Shown piece by piece: positions 1-7,748 of a DNA stretch of 64,000 nt. Location: assembly GCA_046290675.1 (NCBI GenBank), contig JBKAHA010000003.1, positions 62,001 to 126,000 of the forward strand, written 5' to 3'. Position 1 is the stretch's first letter, and every line of letters starts with the position of its first letter. This stretch comes from Aureliella sp046290675 (lineage in GTDB: Bacteria > Planctomycetota > Planctomycetia > Pirellulales > Pirellulaceae). The translations under genes were made by a program, and so were the position numbers. The notes under the pieces were generated by a model. That model searched no databases and was not told the origin of the DNA. It saw nothing but the letters and a program-made list of their open reading frames with translations.

Positions 1-504
1 CGTCGGGTAGTTTTTAAGCAGAAAGCTCAGGTTTTGAAACGCTTTGACAAAGTCTTTGGAGGCCATGCTTTGGATGGCTTCATCGTAGATGCGCTGCTCG
101 TAAAAGAGAATCTCATCGATGGCCTTCCATTTGATTTCGTAAAGCCGATCTGGGTACTTCTGCAGAACAACCTCGATCTTTTTCGCTGGATCAGGAGAGG
201 CTGGCATGCGGCGCATCGAAAGCGGCTCTAGTTTAAATTGCTGGCCGCCTTCGTCCTCTGTCAGAACAAGCAGATCAAACGGCTGTTGATCAATCAGTTC
301 GGCTTCTTCGTAAGCGAGCTCCTGAGCGGAGGATGTTGTCGAATAGGCAGCGACGACAAGCAACACGATCATTCGCGTGAGTCTTGGAAACTCATGTGCC
401 AAGCCGATACCGCGATCACGATTGCCGAGGCAAGGTGTGTTCGCTAGATCGATTTGGTGGACGCGTGGATCCATGTCGGATTCATCTGCGGCGGACTCTA
501 GCAT
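1..504 (-). CDS. Secreted protein of unknown function, N-terminal part (cut by window edge)
   Basis: Reading the minus strand from an ATG at 504 gives 168 open codons that run off the left edge, so this is a 5' partial gene. The start overlaps the TAA stop of the propeller gene upstream as TAATG, which points to translational coupling. A hydrophobic stretch beginning at Met45 (IVLLVVAAY, then TTSSAQ) looks like a signal peptide with cleavage at SSA-Q. A start at that Met (372) is possible, but it would leave almost no positive n-region. The visible mature part is acidic, and ends with a helical, TPR-like segment (YDEAIQSMASKDFVKAFQNL). Function is not recognisable from the fragment. Its place at the end of the Exb/propeller cluster suggests an envelope role. 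Confidence 0.75.
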   Translation of the reverse strand, partial: MLESAADESDMDPRVHQIDLANTPCLGNRDRGIGLAHEFPRLTRMIVLLVVAAYSTTSSAQELAYEEAELIDQQPFDLLVLTEDEGGQQFKLEPLSMRRMPASPDPAKKIEVVLQKYPDRLYEIKWKAIDEILFYEQRIYDEAIQSMASKDFVKAFQNLSFLLKNYPT

Positions 505-3500
505 TATTGCGCACCTCCGCTCCCCGAACCCAACATGACCTTGGTCGGTTTCCGTATGGCCAGCACCGCACCTTCGCCACTTCCAACGAGAATTCCTTGA
601 CCAACAAGCTGTGGAGCTGAACTCAATTCTTGACGTGTGTCGAGATTAGCGTTTAACTCGCCGCTGGCGAGATCGTACATCCAAATCTCTCCGGAGATTG
701 TGCCAAGTAGCAGACTTCCATTCTGTTCGACTGGGGCACCGACGAGTCTCGACTTTGAGAAGGGCATCGACCAAGCTTTCGAGCCGTTGGTGTCAAAGGC
801 CAGGAGATTTTCCCCAGCCTGCACGATGCAGAAGTCACCGACAATGTGTGGGCCGGAGACGACTCTTCCCTGAGTGGCGATGCTGTTCACCAGCTCCATA
901 GAATTGGCGTCGAAGAACGTGACTTCGTCTCCCGCCGAGGTCGTACGAACAGCTACCACGTAGTCACCAAACGCGGCCAGGGGACCAGATATTGGATTCT
1001 CCAAATCTTTTTCACCGAGAGAGCGTAGCGAACCACCCGCTGTCAGTTTGATCAGCTTCTGAAGGTTGCTTGCCACGAACAGCTGGCGGTTCTCCGGAAA
1101 GTACGCTGGTGTGTTCCAGTTGACGGTGCTCTGTGACTTAATCGAAGGTTGGTAGGGAGTCGAAGCCACGGAGCCATTCTGTGGATTGAGCAGTAGGACT
1201 TGTCCGTTGCTGAGCGCGACGGCAATGCGATCACCCAGCCCGACTGGCACCGCGGTTGGACGGGCTCCCCCCAGGTTCGCAGAAAGGATCCTGCCATTCC
1301 CATTGCTATAACGTGCGAACTGGTTGGGTTTTGACTGGTTGAATAAAACAACTGAATCGTCATCAAGCGTGATTGGCGAGCCGAAATTGAGCTGCGGGCG
1401 CCCCTTGCCTGGGTTCGCGCTGGCCGCATTTTTGACTTTCTCTTTGTCCAGTGAAAACAGCATGGCCGACGAATTGATAGCCGCCATCGAGTTGCCAACT
1501 CGTTGTAAGTGCGTTACCGGTACGCCGAGGTCCGTTTCCCAGATGGTGTCTCCAGATTTCGCGTCTGCGGCTGATACGCGAACACCTCTCGAGCCACGAA
1601 TGGTTCGCGTGTGAACAATGGTGTCCCCAAATTTTTGTGGCGCGGAGGTAAATAGATCTCCGTCGTGCTTACTCCAGGAATCACCTAGTTTGCCCATCGA
1701 GACTTGAAGCTCAAATCGCGCCAGTCGATTATCCGCAACCCAGAGCTTGTTATTGGACGCAACCAACCAAGATAGTTGAGGCGTGAGGACGTTCTTTGCA
1801 CGGCTCGCGATGAGGCTGACCTTGTCGTTCTTCGCAGTCGGCTCGATGTCGAGTGCAAGGAGTTGTCCAAGATCTGATTGCACGATTAGCCGACGTCCAT
1901 CGATCTGCGGAGCGACCGCGATGTTGCCTTCGACTGCGATCGGAATCTGAGCCTCGGTAACGCTGGAGCCCTGGTCATCCGTTGAGAAGACGCGGACTTT
2001 CGAGCTCGTTTGGTTGATGTTTTCAAATAGGAACAATTGCCCGAGCAGCATCAGTGGCGGCACACGCACGGAACCAGACTGGTGTCCAATGTACTGGACT
2101 TCGGCGCACTCGCCGCTCTGTCGCGATAGGACGTATAGGTTCGTGTGGTCCGCTGGCACATAGAGTTTGGTTTTGCCAAACGCGGTCCCAGGCGGAACCG
2201 AAAGACTCTGTGGCAGTCGTTGATTCCAGATGATTTGGCCACTGTTGATATCTAAGCAAACGACTTCACCATCGAGAGTGGCAACGAAGAGTTCTTGCGA
2301 CTCCACGACGGGGACGTGGATTGGCGTCTCGAAGTCAACGATCCACTTGGTTGAACCCGTTCGTGCGTCGACTCGCGATAGCCGTCCCGGAGTGGGTTCG
2401 CTGATCAAGACATCGGCATTGGCCGCGTCACTAACAGGAACCGCTTCGCTGGCGAGACCGCGTCCAACAAATTTTCGCCAGAGTACTCGCCCGCTCTCTC
2501 CATCGAGTCCGTACACCGAGCCTTTCACCTTCGCGAATACAACTCGTCCTGCCAAGTCGTTCGCCGTTTTGCCTGTGTTGTTCGCCAAGAGGAAGCTATC
2601 ACCGACCGATGTCTGCGGTTCCGACGTTGACACACTGGGATTCAGGCCGCCTGGCTGAACCAGCGACTGTTGGATCTTCGATGCTTCCAGAACCCGTTGT
2701 TGTACACCTTCGTTCGTTTCCAGCAGCGGGTAGAGACTGATGAGTTCTGCTCTGACGTCGTAGGCACCTTGTGTGTCTTTGGCGGCCAGTTTCTCGTCAA
2801 TCGTTGCCAAAGCGACTGCCAGTCGTTCGTCGCGATTGATTTCGCGCAGGATCCGTTTCCGATTTTCTTCGATTTTGTCTAGGGTTGGAGCTTGCTGGTT
2901 GCGCTGTGCTTGACCCACAAACTTGGGGTCCTCAATCATCTCCATTAGACGGCCCATGTCGTCCATCAGCTCTTTTCGTTCGGCCGTCGTTTCGCGTGAG
3001 TCGGCGCGATCGTTGAACTTACCAGCAAGTGAAATCAGCGCACCGGCCAAGTCGCCGCGTTCTTCGTTGAGAGCTTCCTCATCCGTGATCCCGGGCAGAA
3101 CGTCGACAGCCGTTTGCAAACCGATGGACGGATCCGGCGCGCCTTCAGCGTCTTTGCGGAGCTTAGCTAATGCGGAACGGACGCGAGCGAATGAAGATTT
3201 GTCATGAGTTGGCCATGAGTTGGCGAACTCTTCGTACATCGTGGCGGCGGTTTCGTAGCTTCGCGATTCGTAAGCATTTTCGGCCCGTTCCAACGCGTCA
3301 TCGGCACTGCCGCGGGCGAAGTAGTAGACCAGAAAGTAGCCGGCGATCAGCACCAGCGCCAAAAGGACGCCCACTCCCAAGATCCGAAATGAATCCCAGG
3401 GATTGTCTTGCGACACGGAAGTGCGACGAACGGGCTGTGGCCTGGGAACGTCGACGGAGTCTAATGCAGCGGAAGCCGAGTCTTCCGTAAAGTCGTCGAG

Positions 3501-3959
3501 CTCGGCGGCCATCGCATTTTCTGATGAAGCCGACTCAACCGACTGGATCACTTCGACCGTTTCTAAAGCTTCGACACTTTCGACGACGGGTACCGTTTCG
3601 ATGACTTCAACTGGTTCAACTGCGGCGGCGGTGTCTTCGTCGTCAAGGATAACCTTGGCCGTGTTCGTATTGGATTTATCGGCCGCTGCTTCGTCGTCCG
3701 CAAAGCCCAGATCATCGTTCTGCGAACCGTCTGGTGAATCGGCCGCGGCTTCCGGCGCGTCGTCCGACATACTGCTGATAAGCTTGGTCGCCTGGAATTT
3801 GGTCAAGTGGCCATTATCGACAAGCAGCTTGGCGAGAAGCTCAGGTTTGAGCCGCGTTTTGCTTTCGCTTACCTGTCTGCGCAACTCGTCAATGACTTCT
3901 GGTGACAGCAAGCCTTCCGCTTCAAGAATGTCGATGAACTTGGATGCTCGTTCTTGCAT
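504..3959 (-). CDS. Membrane-anchored PQQ-like beta-propeller protein
   Basis: An 1151-residue protein. Residues 1-62 form a helical domain (DNGHLTKFQATKLI) of a type I know from the N-termini of planctomycete Ser/Thr kinases. An acidic, imperfectly repeated Val-Glu linker follows (about 110-145). One transmembrane helix lies at about 191-214, and a TPR-like segment follows (ALERAENAYESRSYETAATM). From about residue 430 to the end there are propeller blades of PQQ/WD type (GLDGESGRVLWRKFVGRG, LDINSGQIIWNQRLP). Topology is inferred as cytoplasmic N-terminus and outer propeller. PQQ-like blades are often structural scaffolds, as in BamB, so enzyme activity should not be assumed. It lies 147 bp downstream of the Zn-ribbon ExbD gene and is coupled to the next gene. 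The exact role is unknown. Confidence 0.9.
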   Translation of the reverse strand: MQERASKFIDILEAEGLLSPEVIDELRRQVSESKTRLKPELLAKLLVDNGHLTKFQATKLISSMSDDAPEAAADSPDGSQNDDLGFADDEAAADKSNTNTAKVILDDEDTAAAVEPVEVIETVPVVESVEALETVEVIQSVESASSENAMAAELDDFTEDSASAALDSVDVPRPQPVRRTSVSQDNPWDSFRILGVGVLLALVLIAGYFLVYYFARGSADDALERAENAYESRSYETAATMYEEFANSWPTHDKSSFARVRSALAKLRKDAEGAPDPSIGLQTAVDVLPGITDEEALNEERGDLAGALISLAGKFNDRADSRETTAERKELMDDMGRLMEMIEDPKFVGQAQRNQQAPTLDKIEENRKRILREINRDERLAVALATIDEKLAAKDTQGAYDVRAELISLYPLLETNEGVQQRVLEASKIQQSLVQPGGLNPSVSTSEPQTSVGDSFLLANNTGKTANDLAGRVVFAKVKGSVYGLDGESGRVLWRKFVGRGLASEAVPVSDAANADVLISEPTPGRLSRVDARTGSTKWIVDFETPIHVPVVESQELFVATLDGEVVCLDINSGQIIWNQRLPQSLSVPPGTAFGKTKLYVPADHTNLYVLSRQSGECAEVQYIGHQSGSVRVPPLMLLGQLFLFENINQTSSKVRVFSTDDQGSSVTEAQIPIAVEGNIAVAPQIDGRRLIVQSDLGQLLALDIEPTAKNDKVSLIASRAKNVLTPQLSWLVASNNKLWVADNRLARFELQVSMGKLGDSWSKHDGDLFTSAPQKFGDTIVHTRTIRGSRGVRVSAADAKSGDTIWETDLGVPVTHLQRVGNSMAAINSSAMLFSLDKEKVKNAASANPGKGRPQLNFGSPITLDDDSVVLFNQSKPNQFARYSNGNGRILSANLGGARPTAVPVGLGDRIAVALSNGQVLLLNPQNGSVASTPYQPSIKSQSTVNWNTPAYFPENRQLFVASNLQKLIKLTAGGSLRSLGEKDLENPISGPLAAFGDYVVAVRTTSAGDEVTFFDANSMELVNSIATQGRVVSGPHIVGDFCIVQAGENLLAFDTNGSKAWSMPFSKSRLVGAPVEQNGSLLLGTISGEIWMYDLASGELNANLDTRQELSSAPQLVGQGILVGSGEGAVLAIRKPTKVMLGSGSGGAQ

Positions 3960-4106
3960 TCAGAGCTACTCTTTACGGTGAATTTTGGGCTTATGGATTT
4001 GGCAACCAGGCAGTGAAAATAGGACGGCCGCACGCGACCTCTGGATGATTTTTCATTCTGCCAGGCTCGTGGCGACGGGAGCCATCGAGCCGGTTTCGGG
4101 GGATTT

Positions 4107-4868
4107 CTAGTCAAACTGTTCGACAGTGCTAACTTCAAAGCTCTCGAATTGAGCTTCGCGTCCGGCATCCAACGCGGCAATGACCGCCATGTGAAGGCAG
4201 TCTTCATGAGCGCGGACGACCAAGCGGCTTGGCTGCTGTCCGCCAGAGCCCGCGTGCGCGTCGCTGAGCGCAACGATAAGGTCTTGCTTACTACCCGCCA
4301 TGCGATCCCAGTTGGTGGTGATCACGTTGTAAGCGTTGAACTCATCAACTTGCACGGTGACGATGTCCGGATTGTCTTCCTGTTCCTGCTGGACGGTGTT
4401 GACACTCGGGTCGTCCCGCTTCTGCGCAGGACGTTGAATACTCTTTTGGACGCTGAAGGATGCTGTAATCATGAAGAAGATGAGCAGTAGGAACGTGACG
4501 TCGACCATCGGCGTCATGTCCATGTCCTCACCCTCTTTGACTTTGGGGCGTCGGAAGCTGGCGGTCGAGGCGGCTAATTCTCGCTCCTCTCGCTCGATGC
4601 GTTCCTTTTCCGAGAGCTCGGTATCTGAAGTCGCCACTAACGCGGATGATGCGACCGAAGTTTGAGCTGTAGCCAGTGCCGTCGCTTGCTGCAAACCTTG
4701 CTGTAATCGCTTCGCATCGTCCCGTGCCCGCTGCGCTTCATCAACTTCTTCCTGGGTTGGAAGCTGGACAGGACTTCCGCATTCGGGGCATGCAATCTCT
4801 CGCCCGAGCAACCGCTCGTTGGCGGTGCGGATCGCGTTGCAACTCGGACATTGAAATCGTATGGCCAT
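4107..4868 (-). CDS. Zn-ribbon/ExbD-TolR fusion protein
   Basis: A 253-residue protein that fuses a cytoplasmic zinc ribbon to an ExbD/TolR unit. The N-terminus has two CPxC knuckles (Cys7, Cys10, Cys27, Cys30). A charged helical linker (40-112) follows. The single transmembrane segment carries the family's signature acidic residue (TPMVDVTFLLLIFFM, Asp123), which in ExbD takes part in proton flow with ExbB. The periplasmic domain runs from about 140 to the end. ExbD proteins are usually about 140 residues, so the extra length is the ribbon and linker. The gene sits 70 bp after a second, ordinary exbD. Two unlike ExbDs plus one ExbB suggest a heteromeric motor. Zinc binding is inferred from the cysteine pattern only. 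Confidence 0.9.
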   Translation of the reverse strand: MAIRFQCPSCNAIRTANERLLGREIACPECGSPVQLPTQEEVDEAQRARDDAKRLQQGLQQATALATAQTSVASSALVATSDTELSEKERIEREERELAASTASFRRPKVKEGEDMDMTPMVDVTFLLLIFFMITASFSVQKSIQRPAQKRDDPSVNTVQQEQEDNPDIVTVQVDEFNAYNVITTNWDRMAGSKQDLIVALSDAHAGSGGQQPSRLVVRAHEDCLHMAVIAALDAGREAQFESFEVSTVEQFD

Positions 4869-4938
4869 AGATTCGTCGAAAGATCGAGCGCTTGCAAAAA
4901 GTCGGATCAGAAATGCGTAGAGTCTGAAATTGGCGAAG

Positions 4939-5436
4939 TCAGGACTGTTCCATCACAGCAATGTTGATCAGCTCCCCCTCCTCCATGGATTCGGATATCG
5001 CTTCGCTCACACGGCCAATTTCGCCGTGACGGACATTCCCGGCTGCTTTGATGACCACATGCTTTTTACCAGCATCAATGCCCTGCTGAACATACTCAGC
5101 GATTTCGGCATTTTGTTGTTCTATGTCAGCCGAAAACGGGGTTGCATCGGCTTTGAGAACTTCTGCTTCATCCCCTGTCCCTCGCTTCATCAGGATGATG
5201 ACAGATTCTTTCCCCGCGACGACTCCGCCATGCCGAGCCTTTGGTAAATCAACCGCCTGCTCAGCATTCATTTTGGAAGAAACAAGGAAGAAGATGAGCA
5301 ACAAGAACGTGATGTCGATCATGGGAGTGATGTCCATCTCGTCATCGCTGCCGGCCGGTCGTGGCCGAAGGAATGGCTCACCGACACCTTCGTCGTCTAG
5401 TTCGTGTTCGATTGGGTCTGCTAATACCGTTGCCAT
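4939..5436 (-). CDS. ExbD/TolR family biopolymer transport protein
   Basis: A 165-residue protein with the classic ExbD layout. It has a short acidic cytoplasmic N-terminus, one transmembrane helix with the conserved acidic residue (ITPMIDITFLLLIFFLV, Asp41), and a periplasmic domain ending with the usual conserved-fold segment (KKHVVIKAAGNVRHGEIGRV). ExbD pairs with ExbB to convert the proton gradient into movement of a TonB- or TolA-like partner. It lies 188 bp after exbB and 70 bp before the Zn-ribbon ExbD gene, all on one strand. No TonB or TolA gene is evident nearby, so the substrate or mechanical target is unknown. Confidence 0.93.
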   Translation of the reverse strand: MATVLADPIEHELDDEGVGEPFLRPRPAGSDDEMDITPMIDITFLLLIFFLVSSKMNAEQAVDLPKARHGGVVAGKESVIILMKRGTGDEAEVLKADATPFSADIEQQNAEIAEYVQQGIDAGKKHVVIKAAGNVRHGEIGRVSEAISESMEEGELINIAVMEQS

Positions 5437-5624
5437 GATCTTCAGACTCTTCGGTGACTTCTTGCAATGAAGCTAAATGGCTTCAAATGGTGCCTCTGAG
5501 CAGGCAACGCATGAAACTTGCGGTCGGCGACGACTCAGAATCAGAAGCCTTTTCGAAAAGCTCATCCCGTGTGTGTTGACGGTGCGAACTCTAGGAATGG
5601 GTTTCTTTTCCTTCGGTCATTCGG

Positions 5625-6266
5625 CTATCGCCGCTTCTTCTCAAGTCCGACTCGGTAGGCTTCAAGGAATCGTGTTACTCCTGATCCAACCAACTCTTCC
5701 ATATGGCGAATACGGTTGTTTACTGCGTTCAACGCCATCACGAGTGGAATAGCGATCGCTAGCCCAATTGCAGTCGTATACAGCGCGACGTTGATGTCCT
5801 TCGCCAGCTTGGTTGGCTCGACACTCTGAGCACTAGCCAACGTCGCGAACGCGCCGATCATTCCAGTTACCGTTCCGAATAGTCCTAGCATCGGCGCGGT
5901 CTTGATGACGGTCGTTACCCAGCTGATGCTTTTTTCGAGGTCTCCAAGCACGTCACGCTGAAATCGTTCCATCAAAAGTGCTTTGACTTTGGCATAGCCA
6001 AGGTGCTTATTCATCACTCCCAGGCTGACCAGCATGGGAACGGCGCGTTTGTCGCCTTCGCAGGCTGCTTCGACATTCTCAAAATTGCCGGCCGCCAAAT
6101 CAGCTTCTATGCTGTCGAGGAACGCGTTTTGCTCGTCCTCGGTTTTAAACCACTTTTCGCCAACACGAGTCCAAATAAGTACACAGCAAAAAGCACCGAA
6201 CATGGCCACAGCAGCCAGTGCACAGTAGTCCGCGAGGCCAATCCAGTCGTAGATCGTTTCCGGCAT
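5625..6266 (-). CDS. MotA/TolQ/ExbB proton channel family protein
   Basis: A 213-residue inner-membrane protein of the ExbB/TolQ family. The first hydrophobic helix is at about 13-33. The two helices that form the channel in the family are at about 118-140 (TAPMLGLFGTVTGMIGAF) and 158-180 (ALYTTAIGLAIAIPLVM). The cytoplasmic loop contains the usual charged region with Glu/Asp-rich helices. Length and helix spacing match ordinary ExbB. It is followed by two exbD genes on the same strand, so the three would form the stator-like motor. A 484-bp gap separates it from the upstream gene, so it may have its own promoter. Confidence 0.95.
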   Translation of the reverse strand: MPETIYDWIGLADYCALAAVAMFGAFCCVLIWTRVGEKWFKTEDEQNAFLDSIEADLAAGNFENVEAACEGDKRAVPMLVSLGVMNKHLGYAKVKALLMERFQRDVLGDLEKSISWVTTVIKTAPMLGLFGTVTGMIGAFATLASAQSVEPTKLAKDINVALYTTAIGLAIAIPLVMALNAVNNRIRHMEELVGSGVTRFLEAYRVGLEKKRR

Positions 6267-6750
6267 AGATGCGAGATCCTTCGAGTATCCGATAAGGCGA
6301 TATTTCGTTCCGCGCCAGAGAGGAGTCGTGTGGCGCTTGTATTCTATGGGTCGATCTAAGGCTCGTGAGAGCCTCGGACCGGAGTGGATCCGTTTCTTCC
6401 TTGGCGTTTCGCAATGATGCGTGTCACCTCAAGAACGGAATCCTCTGGGCGCCTTGCGATCTTTCGCGAAGGCGAAACCTGAAATTCAGGCTATTGGGTT
6501 AAGTTCGCAAGCCGGCATGTGGATCGTGGCCGAACTGTTCTCTCACCCGGTACAGTCGATGATAACCCGGGAAAGCGGTTATTTGGACTACGTGAATTAC
6601 TTTCGGGACCGCATTTCAGGAATTACAAACGCTTGGCTGTATGAGTTACCCCACAACCGGGGATGGATTCCGAGATTACCTCAATTGAAGTGGCGTCTCA
6701 CCGTACGTCGATCGCAAGTTGCGAAGCTCCGAGTGCTCAGAATCGGCACA
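6267..6750. other. Intergenic region upstream of exbB
   Basis: Non-coding stretch between the single-TM protein gene and the exbB-like gene, both on the minus strand. It should hold the exbB promoter, but I could not pick out a convincing one. A plus-strand open frame that runs from here into the neighbouring gene has no recognisable features and overlaps real coding sequence. Confidence 0.5.
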
Positions 6751-7677
6751 TTAAGATTTGTTGGGTTTGCGGTAACGTTGCTCGATCACGACGAATTCAT
6801 AGCCTCCGTCGCTCTTTGCTCGAGATTCAAAAACGGTCTTCTGAATCTCAGTGACGGATTCATGTCCTTTGGAAATTGCGTATCTCATCTCCGTCTGGTA
6901 GAGCGTTTCTTCCAGGGATTTTGTTAGGAATTTGAGCAACTGTCGACCTTGTGTCGGAACTCCCGCGCGGGTCAATAATTGGCGGTCAAATTGCTTCAGC
7001 TTGTTTTCTTCTCGCCACATGAAGAACAATCTTTGACGTTTATTCTCCTCGGCACTCGTTCCGGATCGTTTCTGGGGAGAGCTCGATAGACTTGACGCGT
7101 AATCGACGGTCTGGATGCCACCGCCAACACATCCCAATTCGATCCCGTAGAAATCTAGCTGAGATGCATAGGGGGCGAGTCCCTTGGCTTGGAACTTTAG
7201 GTCCCACCGCTCGGATCGAGGAACCACGTCATCGCCTTCACCTAGCGGCCCCGGCGGCCGGTTATCCCCGCGACCGGTTCCATTGGTGGAAGCGTTTGCG
7301 CTGGAATTAATGGAATCGAGTGATGCAGCGACCGTGCTTGCGGCCTCGGTAACAGCTTCGAGCGTCTCAGCCAGAGTCGGCTCGAGCAATTCTTCGATTT
7401 CTTCCGCGCCGGGTGGTTCGATGTCTCGCTCGAATCCTTCAGGGCGGTCGCCTCGGCCGGCCGCATTTTCGGCGGCCACTTTGATTTCACCGGCATTGAA
7501 CGTCCATGTCTGCGTAAGCCAAATCACAAAGAGCAGGAAAACGAGCATTCCAATTACGTAGAGGCTCGCCAGAAGCAAGCTGGCAACGATATCGACTTTC
7601 TGCGTTTGCAGATTTTTCGCGCCGGTTGCTTTCCCAGCAACCTGGTTGGCTGTCGTGGAGGGGTTAGCTGTGCTCAT
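6751..7677 (-). CDS. Single-pass membrane protein of unknown function, Exb cluster
   Basis: A 308-residue protein I do not recognise. Its architecture is a 27-residue cytoplasmic N-terminus, one transmembrane helix at about 30-53 (IVASLLLASLYVIGMLVFLL), and an acidic Pro/Glu-rich stretch (about 75-110). A Ser/Asn/Gly-rich low-complexity linker follows (up to about 145), then a folded domain (about 150-308) with a long helical middle and a C-terminal segment YEFVVIEQRYR. An N-terminal anchor, extended linker and periplasmic globular end is the layout of TonB and TolA. The gene lies directly upstream of exbB/exbD, so it is a candidate force-transmitting partner. That is inference from layout only. 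No sequence resemblance to TonB is claimed. Confidence 0.8.
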   Translation of the reverse strand: MSTANPSTTANQVAGKATGAKNLQTQKVDIVASLLLASLYVIGMLVFLLFVIWLTQTWTFNAGEIKVAAENAAGRGDRPEGFERDIEPPGAEEIEELLEPTLAETLEAVTEAASTVAASLDSINSSANASTNGTGRGDNRPPGPLGEGDDVVPRSERWDLKFQAKGLAPYASQLDFYGIELGCVGGGIQTVDYASSLSSSPQKRSGTSAEENKRQRLFFMWREENKLKQFDRQLLTRAGVPTQGRQLLKFLTKSLEETLYQTEMRYAISKGHESVTEIQKTVFESRAKSDGGYEFVVIEQRYRKPNKS

Positions 7678-7748
7678 GTAACGTGCCCTATGCTCGTCGG
7701 AGTCGTGCGATTCGTTTCGAATCTGATCGTGCCATGGTGCGTCAGAGT

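Noticed and set aside
6421..6927. Plus-strand open frame of 168 codons
   Set aside because: It overlaps the well-supported single-TM gene on the other strand. Composition is unlike a real protein and no motif is seen.
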